Positions 34,238 to 47,243 of a stretch of DNA of 64,000 nt are shown here, in pieces. Where the stretch lies: contig NC_090728.1 in the NCBI RefSeq assembly GCF_036898095.1, forward strand, positions 87,108,739 to 87,172,738, given 5' to 3'. Position 1 is the stretch's first letter. Each line of letters begins with the position of its first letter. Below the pieces are notes generated by a model. The model was not told the origin of the DNA. It did not search any database and saw only the letters and a program-made list of their open reading frames with translations. This stretch comes from Palaemon carinicauda. Taxonomy: Eukaryota; Arthropoda; Malacostraca; Decapoda; Palaemonidae. Made by a program: the position numbers and the translations under genes.

Positions 34238-34277
<40 letters not shown>
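33995..34277. repeat. Compound (CT)n/(GA)n foldback microsatellite
   Basis: (CT)n switches to (GA)n at 34,012 through ctctcgagag, forming a perfect palindrome. The array then alternates with a 17-bp spacer, aatttctgccatcaaat, present twice in one direction (about 34,155 and 34,222) and once inverted (about 34,050). Confidence 0.9.
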
Positions 34278-34418
34278 CGTAAGAAATAAAACCCTAGTTA
34301 ACATATGGCAACTTGAGTTTAAGAATGAAATTAACATGACAATTGTTAGTTGTGGCGATCAATTCCTCGCTTCAGGAGGTACTCGAAACAAAAACACGGC
34401 ACTCGATTACAACAGCCG

Positions 34419-34422
<4 letters not shown>

Positions 34423-34485
<63 letters not shown>
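34423..34485. repeat. (CT)n microsatellite
   Basis: About 62 bp of CT. Another shorter one is at 34,959-34,987. Confidence 0.95.
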
Positions 34486-34492
<7 letters not shown>

Positions 34493-34954
34493 CAATACTT
34501 ACAAATAGATTAAGAAACCAAAATCTGGTTTTCTTAAAGTGTCAATTAAATACAAAACAAAAAAATTATACCGTGTATACATCCATTTCAATCATAGCTT
34601 AAAATACGGTATCTGATTTCGTCAGCAAACCACTATTTTTTAGGAAACACCATTCTATTCCAGAAAATTTTTACTCTTTAAATAGTCAATTGCGCTATAA
34701 TAAAACATGTACTTGGGTTTTTAAATTTCGGGTGTGTTTTAAAAATCGAGTATTGCTGACTTCTTTTTGTTTTACTTTTGGCTGTGATTAGATCAGCTGA
34801 TGTCTAGCTTCCGCTCCCACGAATATGCGTGTACGAATACTTTAACAAAGAATTGTTTACACCATTTCTTAATTTATTCAAACCATCAATACAGTTAATA
34901 GTACATAAGGACCAATGTGTTATAAACTATATTTATTGTTTAGTACATTTAAAA

Positions 34955-34990
<36 letters not shown>

Positions 34991-35967
34991 TCGAATGTAA
35001 TAGCGGTAACCTAATTGTTCGATGACTTTAAAAATAGGCGTAGTACTTTCTTCTTTTACCATTTTTGCATATGGTTTTCCTAACTGAAGTTAGGAAAAGT
35101 ATTTTGGATATGGAAAGGACAATTATCTTTCGTAACAGTTTAGAATTACCGTAAATTATCATTCTGTCATTAGCGGCAGTTTGCTATTGTGGATTAAACG
35201 CATAAGGAAAAAAAAGGTTTCCAGCTTTGCTACGAATTTAGGAATTTATATGGATACGGTAAGTAAAATATTTGTAATAACATAATGTTTACTAAATGTT
35301 TGTAATATCATTAGTTATCACTTTGATCATGTGTGTTTAATGCATTCGTTTGTTTATTATGATCGAAGATGGAGCGTAAACAAATGGAAGGTTTCCGTTT
35401 CAGGCGGCGTCATAAAGAAAAACATTATATAAATGGCATTCACTTCATTTATTTGGAAGTTCTTAGAAAAAAAATTAAGTAGAGCATTGGTAATAACAAA
35501 ATCAACATATAATCAATATTGGTAAAATTGCTGTGGATGCAAAAACTAACCTAAACACAGATGTGTAAATGCGTCTGTTTCTTCGTTATGATCAGAGATA
35601 AACGTAAACAAAACATTGGTTGTCGTTTTCTATTGTGCTTTTTGGCGTGTTTAGGAAACGCATGATATAAAATCGCCTTTACTGTATTTTGATAATTTTG
35701 GATTTTCAATCATACAACAAAAGCTAGTCTATAAAGTGATGGTTTTGCTATTCACCAGTTGTCTTAAACAATAGATATGACAAACATTAAAATTTGTCTG
35801 TATTTTGGGTCGTGTTATAACGGGAAATATACAGTGCTTACACCCATCCTGGTTGCAATTTTAACCATTTTTTAAGTTATTAGAACTTTAAAGTATATTA
35901 AATGTTTGATTTATTTATAAGAACAATTTGATATTATAAAGAAATACAATACAGTACAAAGAAAGTA

Positions 35968-38472
35968 CAGTGATACCTCGGTAGTCGAACGACTCTATAC
36001 TCGAACAATTCGGAGTTCGACCAAAATTTTCGAGAAATTTTTGCTGCGGTGCTCGACCAAAAATTCGGTACTCGACCAGCCGAACACGTGACGACCGCAT
36101 GGGCTTTGTGATGATCGCGCCATCTCGGCCACTCTCGCTTGTTCGGGAAGCATCAGTTCTCTCGAGAGCGTCACTCAGACAACGCGCGATCAGCATTCGT
36201 TGTGATTTAGTGATTTTCAGTGCTTTTAATTGCTTTTTTAGCTTTCATAATGAGTCCCAAGAAAGTAATGAGTGTTAAGGGGAAGGAGAAGAGGAAAACA
36301 GTGCGAACAACGATCGAGTTGAAGAAGGAAATTATAGCGAAATATGAGAATGGTGTACGAGTGTCCGATTTAGCGGTAGAATACGGAATGGCGAAGTCGA
36401 CCATTTCTACGTTTTTAAAGCATAAAGAAATGATTAAGAAGGCGAATGTTGCAACGGGAGTTACGGCGGTAACTAAGCAAAGGCCACAAGTGATTGAGGA
36501 GATGGAAAAGTTGCTTTTAATATTTATTAAAGAAAAACAGTTGGCCGGGGAAAGTGTTAGTGAAGCGTTCATTTGTGAAAAAGCGTTGCATATCTATGAA
36601 GAATTAGTGAAGAAAAGTCCGAGTACCAGTGAAAGTGATTCATTTACATTTAAAGCGAGCAGGGGTTGGTTTGAAAAGTTTCGTAATAGAACAGGTATTC
36701 ATCGTGTTACTAGGCATGGGGAGGCAGCTAGTTCGGATCAAATTGCAGCCGATAAATACGTGGGGGAATTCGATCGGTACATAAATGAACAAAATTTGAT
36801 CGCACAACAAGTCTTTAATTGTGATGAGACTGGGTTATTTTGGAAGAAAATGCCAGCCAATACGTACATTACCAAGGACGAGACGAAGATGCCAGGTCAC
36901 AAGCCAATGAAAGATAGGCTAACATTGTTGCTGTGTGCAAATGCAAGTGGCGATTGCAAGATCAAACCCTTGTTAGTGTACCACTCGGACAACCCCCGGG
37001 TGTTCAAACGAAATAATATTTGTAAAAGTGCACTACCAGTTATGTGGCGCTCGAACACTAAATCTTGGGTCACAAGACAATTCTTTACTGAGTGGATAAA
37101 CGAAGTGTTTGCCCCCCAGGTTAAGGCTTACCTCATTGAAAAGAGCTTGCCAATGAAATGTCTTCTGGTTATGGACAATGCTCCTGCACATCCTCCAGGT
37201 CTCGAGGATGACTTGAAAGAAGAATACAGCTTTATCAAAATCAAATTCTTGCCCCCCAATACTACTCCCATACTCCAGCCCATGGACCAACAGGTCATTT
37301 CAAACTTCAAAAAACTCTATACCAAGGCCCTTTTCAGAAAGTGTTTTGAAGTGACCAGTGACACGAAGTTGACCCTAAAGGAATTCTGGAAGGAACACTT
37401 CAGCATCCTCAACTCTGTTAACATGATTGACCAAGCTTGGCGAGGTGTGACCTATAGGACATTGAACTCTGCCTGGCGTAAGCTGTGGCCATCATGTGTC
37501 ACAGAGAGGGAGTTTGAAGGTTTCCAACCAGAGGCGGGTCCAAGCACTGCTACCCCTGTAATTTCTGATGACACTGATGTCGTTGAGGAAATTGTTGTCA
37601 TGGGCAGGAGTTTGGGGCTTGAGGTCGACAAGGATGATATTGATGAGCTTGTAGAAAGCCATTCTACCGAGTTGACTGTGGAGGAATTGTTGCACCTGCA
37701 ACAACAACAGCAGCAGGATCTGATTGTGGAGCAGGAATCTTCAGAAGAGGATGAGGTAAGGGAGGATGTTCCAAGTTCTCTCATCAATGAAATTTGTTCC
37801 AAGTGGGCAGATGTGCAGGCTTTTGCTGAAAAATACCACCCAGAAATTGCAGTAGCAAACCGGGCAGTGCATATGTTTAATGATAGTGTCATGTATCATT
37901 TTCGAAGAATACTGCAGAGGAGGAAGAAACAATTAACAATAGACCAGTTTTTCACAAAAGAAAAGAAAGCTGCTACATCAAAGCCTGTTTCTCCTCCAAA
38001 GAAGAGACAAAGAAGAGAAGAAACCCCTGAAATAGATCTGCCCACCCTTTCATTGGAGAGAGAAACAACTCCTGAAGGAGAACTACCCCGCCACATCATG
38101 GAAGGGGACTCTCCTTCCAAGCAGTAACCTCCCCCTTCCATCCTCTCCACATCCATCCCTGTATGCCATCGAACCGCTGCTCAAAGGTATGTTCACTACA
38201 GTACAGAAAATGGTTTAAAATTGTTTTATTTTAGTACAGTAAATGGTTTAAAATTGTTTTATAGGATTTTCTGACCAATTTCATACACATTTAGATAATT
38301 ATTGTTGTTTAGGTACACGTTTTATTAATATTTTGGGCCTGTTCGAGTGCTTGGGAACGGAATAGAATATATACCATTATTTCTTATGGGGAAAAAAAAT
38401 TCGGTACTCGAACAAATCGGAGGTCGAACACGGATCTCGAACGGATTATGGTCGAGTACCGAGGTATCACTG
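35968..38472 (+). mobile_element. Tigger (pogo) transposon, apparently complete
   Basis: A 2,505-bp element. TIRs: cagtgatacctcggta at 35,968 and its inverse ending gaggtatcactg at 38,472; TA on both sides (35,966-35,967 and 38,473-38,474). The subterminal regions repeat ctcgac/gtcgag units. One long open transposase frame fills the middle, and the 3' region has a 34-bp tandem duplication (about 38,197-38,262). Structure and coding are both complete. Confidence 0.92.
36250..38127 (+). CDS. Tigger transposase, intact (625 aa)
   Basis: Cut-and-paste transposase of the pogo/Tigger branch. An N-terminal CENP-B/Psq-type helix-turn-helix (IELKKEIIAKYENGVRVSDL...MAKSTISTFLK, about residues 25-65), a CENP-B DNA-binding domain with SRGWFEKFRNRTGIH (about 140-155), and the DDE/D core. 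The core has Asp in FNCDETGLFWKKMP, Asp in LLVMDNAPAHP and Asp in ILQPMDQQVI, the DDD triad of pogo enzymes. A poly-Gln run, an acidic region and a basic C-terminal tail (RRKKQLTIDQFF, SPPKKRQRREE) follow. The ATG at 36,250 is chosen because the frame upstream opens only on a non-ATG codon. No stop or frameshift over 625 codons suggests recent activity or domestication. Confidence 0.93.
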   Translation: MSPKKVMSVKGKEKRKTVRTTIELKKEIIAKYENGVRVSDLAVEYGMAKSTISTFLKHKEMIKKANVATGVTAVTKQRPQVIEEMEKLLLIFIKEKQLAGESVSEAFICEKALHIYEELVKKSPSTSESDSFTFKASRGWFEKFRNRTGIHRVTRHGEAASSDQIAADKYVGEFDRYINEQNLIAQQVFNCDETGLFWKKMPANTYITKDETKMPGHKPMKDRLTLLLCANASGDCKIKPLLVYHSDNPRVFKRNNICKSALPVMWRSNTKSWVTRQFFTEWINEVFAPQVKAYLIEKSLPMKCLLVMDNAPAHPPGLEDDLKEEYSFIKIKFLPPNTTPILQPMDQQVISNFKKLYTKALFRKCFEVTSDTKLTLKEFWKEHFSILNSVNMIDQAWRGVTYRTLNSAWRKLWPSCVTEREFEGFQPEAGPSTATPVISDDTDVVEEIVVMGRSLGLEVDKDDIDELVESHSTELTVEELLHLQQQQQQDLIVEQESSEEDEVREDVPSSLINEICSKWADVQAFAEKYHPEIAVANRAVHMFNDSVMYHFRRILQRRKKQLTIDQFFTKEKKAATSKPVSPPKKRQRREETPEIDLPTLSLERETTPEGELPRHIMEGDSPSKQ

Positions 38473-38647
38473 TAATGGAAAAGGGTAGTAAACACGTTTG
38501 AATAAGCAAGTTGCCGGTTGCCATAGCCAAATGTAATTATTTCTTTTAGTTGTGTTTCGAAATCTGCGATTTTCCATTTATACGAGGTCATTCATCGACC
38601 AAATTCTCGCATAATTCAGGACCCTACTGTGTGTATGTATATATATA

Positions 38648-39400
<753 letters not shown>

Positions 39401-39479
<79 letters not shown>

Positions 39480-39480
39480 G

Positions 39481-39513
<33 letters not shown>

Positions 39514-39514
39514 G

Positions 39515-39545
<31 letters not shown>

Positions 39546-39578
39546 GTATATATATATATATATGTATATATATATGTA

Positions 39579-39627
<49 letters not shown>

Positions 39628-39648
39628 GTATATATATGTATATGTATA

Positions 39649-39741
<93 letters not shown>

Positions 39742-39812
39742 GTATATATATATATATATATGTATATATATGTATATATATATATATATATGTATATATA
39801 TGTATATGTATA

Positions 39813-39888
<76 letters not shown>
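39401..39888. repeat. (TA)n array with periodic TG interruptions, 488 bp
   Basis: Fills the whole space between the right TIR of one element and the left TIR of the next. TG interruptions recur in quasi-regular spacing of about 18 and 10 bp. Long 'YIYMYIY' frames on both strands are artefacts. Confidence 0.95.
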
Positions 39889-39891
<3 letters not shown>

Positions 39892-41903
39892 GTATTGCTC
39901 GACTTACGACCGAGATAGGGACTGAGAGATGAGTCGTAAGTCGAGTTGGCCGTATGTCAAACTAGAAAAGTGAAGTTTCCGTAGATTTATTTTGACTGAG
40001 AGATGAGTCGTAAGTCGAGTTGGCCGTATGTCGAACTAGAAAGTTTAGTTTCCGTAGATTTATTTTGATACGTTATGATTCGGCAATCATCTGGATCATA
40101 TTTTGTCAATATTTTCTTACTGTCTATCATTATTCCATTTTCTTGTTTTATAGGATATCATATGCTCTATAAATGTATTATTGTATTCTATTCATCAATT
40201 TTGGAAGAATTTTACAATCGAGTACTGAAAATTTTGTTTACCTTTGGTTATGATCAGCTGATCTGAAAGTGCCGCTACCTACCGTATCAAAATATGGCGT
40301 ACATACGTATGGCATATTTTTTTTTTATCATTTCTTAACTTATTAGAAATATCTTCATGATGAATATTAAATCAACGTCAATATGTTACAGGTAATCAGT
40401 TTCCATACAGTTCGTCTAATCATTAGGTATAATGCGAAACCGTTGTAGCCAAAGACTATAGCTCTTTCTGTGTGTGTGTGTGGGTGCTCGCTCTCGCAAT
40501 CGCATACGGGTAGTTCATTTTTAAAGCTTCACACAGTATTGTAGTTCAATATTAAGCCTTTATATTTCATTAGACATTACTGTGTTTAATTGTCTTATAT
40601 TAAAGAACGTTTATATTTTATTTTTCAATTTCTTGAGCATATCAATAATCAACAAATACTTTTAATTTACTTTCGGTTGGCATCAGCTGATCTCAAGGTC
40701 ACGCTGCCGTATTACTATTATGAGCATATATATAGTGCGAATAACACTGATTTATATAATTTCTTGACATTCGAAATATCTTCATAATGCATATTACATC
40801 AGCGCCAATATGTTATAGGGTATCACATTTTCCATACAGTTCGTTTATAGACCTTATTATTATTTATAAAAGGAATACGCTCTCTCTCTCTCTCTCTCTC
40901 TGTGCATTTTGTTTTTAATTCAGCTGTATCTTCATATTTTTTTTTTAAATTATTAAAAAATTCTATATATCATTATTCGATGTTTCGATTATGGGAATAG
41001 TAACGCATCGGAAGGAAATCACTAGATTTGCCTCTCGCCTTCCGCCAGAAATATGACGTCATCAGACTTTTTTTTCTTAAATTTACGGTAAGTTGTACTA
41101 ATCTTATAACTAATGATACAGACCACTAAAACACTTGATATCGTTACTGGGTGTTTCGATGATGGGAATGCTGTAATAAGATTACTCGGTAACAATGAAA
41201 GGAAATCATTCGGTTTGTCAGCGCGCTTCCGCCAGATACATGACGTCACAAGTCACGTGACATACAGTAATCTCTACGAAGCATGACTTGCAAAATATGT
41301 AAATTCATTTTCTTTGTTTCTCGCAAGAAATGAAAAGAAAATACTAACTTAACAAACAAAAGTATTTTTTTATAATGTAAAAGGAAATATATTATTTTCA
41401 AGAAAATATTTGCCCTAATAGTATATTTTCTTTAGATAAACATCGATCCATTATCAGAGATTAAAAAAGTAGCGTACAGTCAAATTTATGCTATGTAGTA
41501 CTCATGACAACCGATACACATCCTCAAAATACTTTGTATCATTATTTAATATATCGATAAAGGAAATACTAATATGAATCGTTAGCCTATTGGAAGGAAA
41601 TCACTGTATTGCCCTGACGCTTTCCGCCGGTGATGTGACGTCACCAGACATAATATGAACTCGACAGATATTGAAACTTTTCTTAATGTATTTCTAACTG
41701 AAAATAAATATTGAATATTAACAATAAAAGAAAATAATAATTTACCAAGATAAATCAGTTTATATGTATACAAGAAAATAGATTATTTTCAAGGAATTAT
41801 TCGTCCTATTTCCGATAAACTTATGACGTCATCACCCTGAAAGAAAATGGTCGTAAAGTTGAATAGTCGCATGTCGCATAGGTTGTAAGTCGAGCAATAC
41901 CTA
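39889..41903. mobile_element. TIR element caggtattgctcgactt
   Basis: Left end caggtattgctcgacttac at 39,889 and inverse right end gtaagtcgagcaatacct at 41,902. The last base and the right TA are mutated. Near the left end a 73-bp unit (gactgagagatgagtcg...) is tandemly duplicated (about 39,919-40,065). The interior is AT-rich with three spaced 'ttccgcc-g--a-atgacgtca' blocks (about 41,040, 41,228 and 41,626) and no transposase. Non-autonomous, pogo-like by TIR style. Confidence 0.75.
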
Positions 41904-42427
41904 TTTCGATAGAAAAACGTTACTTTACGGTTAGAGCTAAATTATACAGTATAAGCAGTAAATACTCAACTTTCCAGAGACAGAAGAAGCTGAAGATTAC
42001 GACATGGTTGCAGTAAATAGCGAAACAACTGGGAAAAACACCTGGTCAAAGACGCTACTACGAAAGGAATGGAGTTGGCGGGCAGTGATGACGTCAGCAA
42101 GATGGCCGGCGTATATGACGTATTCCGAGTACCCATAACAGTAACGGAGGAGGAGAACTTTGTAACAGCTCCTCCCATATCTTGCCACTAATTCCCCCCT
42201 TGAAGCATAAATGCTATGTGGGGTGCAGATAGCTATACGGCGTGTCAAGAATACGTCCCGTTATTATGCGATATCCTAAAGGGCAACCTTAAGGGTACTC
42301 TCGCCAGAAGTTAGAATTCTGGAAACCTTTAGTTTAATTCTCTGGGAATATCCACTTGTGTCATATATACCCTTAGGAAGCTACTAAAGGAACCTTCCAT
42401 CAGGACTACATGGCCTGAGCCCAAAAA
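41904..42427 (-). mobile_element. DIRS left-end fragment 1 (ITR plus leader)
   Basis: In reverse orientation: ITR end tatttttgggctcagg at 42,427, conserved ITR core (gaattctaacttctgg inverse at about 42,312), then leader sequence with tctctggaaagttgagtatt and ctaaccgtaaagtaac as in the DIRS-B leader. It is cut at its inner side by the TIR element ending at 41,903. Confidence 0.75.
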
Positions 42428-43527
42428 TAGGGTTGTCGCCGGGGCGGCACTCAGAGGGAGAAGGGAATACGTACCCTTAAATCTCCACAGGAAACGAGTA
42501 TCGAGTTATATAATAATTCTAGGAGATATCTATCTCCTTATGAATTGATAAAACGATATACGAAGGTAAACCGGGAACATGTATGAAAGTATACTAAAGC
42601 GCACAGGCTAGCTAGCCTAGCGCAGGTTGCGACTCCGGTTACCCATATCACCGAAACTCTTAACGTATACAATCGATAGGAAGAGGAAATATATGCAATT
42701 ATATGTATATATCTTTACAAGTATAATGTGCCTAAATAGCTTATATTTTATTAATGCTATTACCAATAGGAATGTAGACTTATATCATGCATGACAGTAA
42801 ACTGAAGCGAGTAGGCTAGGAAGCCTAGTGCGGGCGAGGTTCGGTTACCTAAATCGCCGAAACTCTAAAGAATACAATCAACATAATATAACATCCTAGT
42901 AATTACTTAATTGAATAGCTTCAAAAATATACTTTCTATTACAACCGGGAAAGTCGTTCGTCTAACTAAATAACACATACGTTATGAACGACAGCGCCCA
43001 TGGCGCCTCCGGTGATCGGCTAAGCTCCAAACACTTAAAATTACTCTAATTTCACTGTGAAACAGGAGCTAAAAATTATACACTGTAAAGAATAAATACT
43101 CAACTTTCCGGAGACAGAAGCTGGAGATTGCATAGTTAAATACGTAAAATCGAGCACAAACGTTAGAGCCATAGGGAAAACCACTGTGCGAAACCACTAC
43201 GAATATAGGAATAGGCGCCATCTAGATACTCAATATTAGTACAGGTGGAAGAGTACCTTGATAACAGCTCCCCTTCTATTTTTGCCACTTTCCCCCTCGA
43301 AGGGAAAACGCTATTCGGGGTGAGGATTGCTATGTGTCGTATCAAGATATACATCCTCTGATATTATGCGATATCCTTAAAAGAAATTTTAAGGATATTT
43401 GCACCAGGAGTTAGAATTCTGGAGACCTAACGGTTAATTCTCTGGGAATATCACTGAAGTCAAATATCCCTTAGAAAGCTAACTATAGGAACCTTCCATC
43501 AGGATGACATGGCTTGAGCCCAAAAAA
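42428..43527 (-). mobile_element. DIRS left-end fragment 2 (ITR plus leader)
   Basis: Second, more diverged copy in tandem and in the same orientation. ITR end ttttttgggctcaagcc at 43,527, ITR core at about 43,405, leader block tctccggaaagttgagta at about 43,100. Further in, two diverged copies of a leader unit (about 42,595-42,665 and 42,790-42,875, 'aggctag..gcctag' and 'ccgaaactct'). The outer end abuts LINE-A. Confidence 0.72.
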
Positions 43528-43677
43528 TAACTTTGTATTTAAATGAACATGTTTAATCCTTGCATATGGAATTCCATCGGGTCCAGGGGCTGTATCGTTA
43601 CAAGTAGCAAGTGCGGAATCATATTCCCTTTCAGTAAACGGAGAATTATATGAGTCTTCCCTTCCTGTTGCAAAATT

Positions 43678-44890
43678 TTAAATTCTCTTTTCTTCAATGC
43701 TCCTATATTGGTGACCAAGAGCTGCTACACACTTGCAAGATACATATGAGAAATGATCAGCCAGGGGATTGCTAACATCATTTGCTTTAGTCACATACTG
43801 ACTGTTCACTTTCAGCACTGGTGGTGGGTTTGGGGTAAATTTGCTGGCAATCTTCTTTATTTTCCTCCATACATAAGATGGTGGTGTTCTGCTGTTAATG
43901 GAGGAAACAAATGACACCCAAGACTGGCGTCTAGCTTCTTTCATGGCACGACGGAACTGTGCTCTACACTTTTTGTATGTTATCAAATTTTCATCAGTAT
44001 GGCGTCTATGTAATCTAGTCAGAGATTTTCGGGTTGCTCTGTACAAGACTGTTAATTATGAAGACCACCACGGGACTGGTCGTCGTTTGAATAATCCCGT
44101 GGTTTTGGGAATTAAATTGATTCCTGCTGTATGGAGAGTTCCATTCAGAAGGTCTATGGCATCATCAATACTTTCAAACTGTTCTGCACTCCCTTCGATT
44201 TCACTTAGCTCACAAAATTTAACCCAGTCTGCCTTGTCAAGATTCCATCGTGGTGATCTTTGCAAAGGCGGACCCTTGTTGGTGTTTATAATGATTGGTG
44301 CATGATCACTAGTATGCCAATCATCTTATGTCCTCCAATCGAAATCAACAAGGCAGTTAGAGCTTGCAATTGAAAGGTCAATGCATGAAAAGGTACCTGT
44401 CTGAACATGGAAGTGTGTGGGATCTCCTGTATTAAGGAGTCCCACATCCTCATTCTCCACAATTGATGAGATAATATTGCCCCTTGTGTTTGCCACAACA
44501 TCACCCCATAAAGGATGTCTACCATTCATATCTCCCAGTAAGAGAAAAGGTTGAGGGAGTTGTTGAATGACCTCTACTAAATCATCACATAAAATACTAT
44601 CATTTTGAGGTAAGTACAGAGAGCATATTGTATATTTTCTCCCTATATCGATTTATACAACCACTGCCTGCAGGGGTGTACGAATAGAAAGAGGTATTTG
44701 GGGAACATCTTGACGAACGTACATGAGACTTCCGCCATGACTCCCTGCTTGTTGATTATATGGTGTTCTATAGCTAACATACTCTCAAGGACTAGGAGTG
44801 TTAGCATCAAGCTTACTTTCCTGTAGACATACAATTATGGAGGAATTTTCATGAATTAGGATCTTAAGTTCTTCATATTTTGGCCCTTAA
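43678..44890 (-). pseudogene. LINE-A ORF2, endonuclease part
   Basis: AP-endonuclease-like domain in broken frames: MNGRHPLWGDVVANTRGN, NTGDPTHFHVQTGTFSCIDL, then the linker with LDKADWVKFCEL, IPKTTGLFKRRPVPWWS and VWRKIKKIASKFT. Several in-frame stops and shifts relative to LINE-C. RT motifs are absent because the copy ends at 43,528. Confidence 0.8.
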
Positions 44891-45156
44891 ACCCTGGCAA
44901 TTTCATTGCAAAATGTAGGAGAAAAGTACAGATTATTTCTGGAAGACATCTTGGATGAGGTCTTCCCATTAACAGTTTTTAATCTAACATTATTACCTGT
45001 AGGTTTCTTCAGAGATGGTCTTGATATGTTGGCTTTTACGTTTGTACTTTTCTTTGTGTCATTCTGATCTATTTGTTGAGGCGGATGGTGTACCTCAACT
45101 TGAATTTCTGATTTATTCAGTTTATCTTCTGGTTCATTAGAAACATCAAATTTATT

Positions 45157-46640
45157 TCATGTCATAACTTTAATGTTTCTAATGGAGGGGGGTGAGAAAG
45201 ATGGAGGTCTCTCTCTTTTACGATTAAAAGATGGTGGGTTTCTAGGTTTTTGCACCTTTCCCACTACAGGTGCATCAGTTGAGTTGGTTTTAAGTGGAAC
45301 CACCATTAAATCAGGCAAGGACATGGCCCGTGAGAGGTTTGTACTAGTTTTTGTAATGGGGAACGAGGGTTGTACAGAAATGGGCAATGCCTTAGTGTTA
45401 ATACGCTGTGGTAAAGCCTCTGGAGGTAATATACTTACCTCGTTATTTGATATTTTATCAGGTGGTATATCTTTTTTTTCCAGAACTATTGGCAGTACTA
45501 GGTGGGTTTGATTTTAATGCCTTAGCATAGGTATTTGATTTATTTAATAGTCTTTTGGCATGTCCCACACTTATATGTTCCAAACTAGATTTGTTAAGGG
45601 CAGCTTCTTCCAACTTACACCGCTCGCAGCTCTTGTCTGTGGATTTATGATTCAAGTTGCAATTTAAACCCCTCTCTCCAAGTGCACATTCTCCATGGTA
45701 AGATTTGGAGCAAATACCACATATTTTCTCATTTTTACAAACCTTAGATGTGTGTCCAAATTTAAAACAATTAAAACACTGCAGTGGCTTCTGCTAGAAT
45801 GGTTGTACTTTAATTATTTCGTTTTCAATAGTAATATGGAATGGTACATCAGCATTCTGGAATGTAAGAATTATCATTGATGTACCTGGGACTTTGTGAA
45901 CTTTCCACACATTTAGTGGATACATGGCCAGTATCTCCTCCTCTGTAAATTTATACAGATCTCTGTTAAAAATAACCCCCTCCCGTAGCTAAAATTTAGG
46001 TGGGGTTTGACATCTAACTAAGGTCATCATTACTTGTTTTCATGTTGGACTGTATTACAGACTGTGTACTTACTTGATTTGGCATGGATAAGGAAACTAT
46101 TTTTTCCAAAACGAGATATATCGCCTGGTGCAATAGGTCCTACTTTTTTCTGAATTAATTTGCATATTTTAAAATAATTCCTTGTAACCCCCTTTGATTC
46201 AGCTATAAGCCACATCGGTGGTTTTGGCTTTCTCTGGGAGGGCATAACTAAATCTGCGTCTTTTTCCAACCAGTCGGCAGGCCTATACACATCCAAATCT
46301 TTTGGTACCTTATCGCAGAGAGCAGCCGCGACATTCAAGTTATTAATTTTAATATTTTTCAAGTTACTTATTGCACTAAATGCTTTGTCCTAACTACTGT
46401 AAGATATCCATGAATCCCATTTTTCAGCTTCAAGTTTCATCCTTATTTCTTTTATACATCCATAGCATTCAAATGCTTTATATAGATCATCGTAGTTTGT
46501 CTCTATTGGAATTTGGGTAACATGAAGGATTCGAAGTTTCCCTGTGTTACCCAAATTACTCGATTTTGGAATATTAGTAGAATGGTCCTTTCCGTTCCGA
46601 GGTCATCAACAGAACTTTCCTTATTCTAATTATTAGAGGT
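45157..46640 (-). pseudogene. LINE-A ORF1 (gag-like), decayed
   Basis: Nucleic-acid-binding ORF1 protein. Pieces: ADWLEKDADLVMPSQRKPK, MWLIAESKGVTRNYFKIC (46,030-46,362), a zinc-knuckle region at about 45,640-45,790 (reads C/H pairs in broken frames), and the Lys/Ser-rich tail HISVGHAKRLLNKSNTY (45,458-45,655). Frames are interrupted repeatedly. Identified mainly by alignment with LINE-C. Confidence 0.72.
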
Positions 46641-47175
46641 TGTCAACAGTTTTTTTTTTGGGGGGGTCAGCATATCCAGGGGAGGGGAAGTCAGTGTTTG
46701 AAGGGTCCATAGTTGAGTAGGATTTTCTTCGTTTTTTTTTTCTTTCTTTTTTTGGTTTACCTGCTTTAGAATTTTAAGAGAGTATCATACATTGGAAAGG
46801 AAATTTGCATTCTCCACTATCGGCACAATGAGAGTATACTTTCCAGATGGTCCACTCCATACCCTACCTGAAGGATAGCACTAAAACAGATATGGAAGCA
46901 CAGGTGTAAGCTAAACCCGCCTGTTAGGACTTAGACCGAGGAAATATGGAATCATCCTCCCCATATCTGTAATGATGGGCTTCCGGCCAGAAGCCAAGAG
47001 TCACCCCAATACTCTCATATATAGCTTTGAATGCAAATACCTCCCAACCGTGATCCCTTCTCCCATTCATCTAAGCAGGCAGTAATAACGAATGTGGAAA
47101 TGTCCACGCCATTTGAATAAAATAAAAATAAATGAACAAATAAAATAGATATTATAAACAGTATATGCATACATC

Positions 47176-47243
<68 letters not shown>

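Larger units (their letters stand above)
33381..38629. mobile_element. TIR element cagtagggtcccgaatt, host of a Tigger insertion
   Basis: Left end cagtagggtcccgaatt at 33,381 and its inverse ending gaccctactg at 38,629 mark a TIR element (left flank TA, right flank TG). Without the Tigger inside it is about 2.7 kb. It has no recognisable transposase. It holds CT/GA microsatellites and two diverged copies of a unit (about 35,336-35,460 and 35,563-35,700). Probably a non-autonomous pogo/Tigger relative. Confidence 0.7.

Noticed and set aside
34040..34280. CRISPR-like pattern of repeats and spacers in the CT arrays
   Set aside because: The 17-bp word recurs only three times, in both orientations, inside a microsatellite in eukaryotic DNA.
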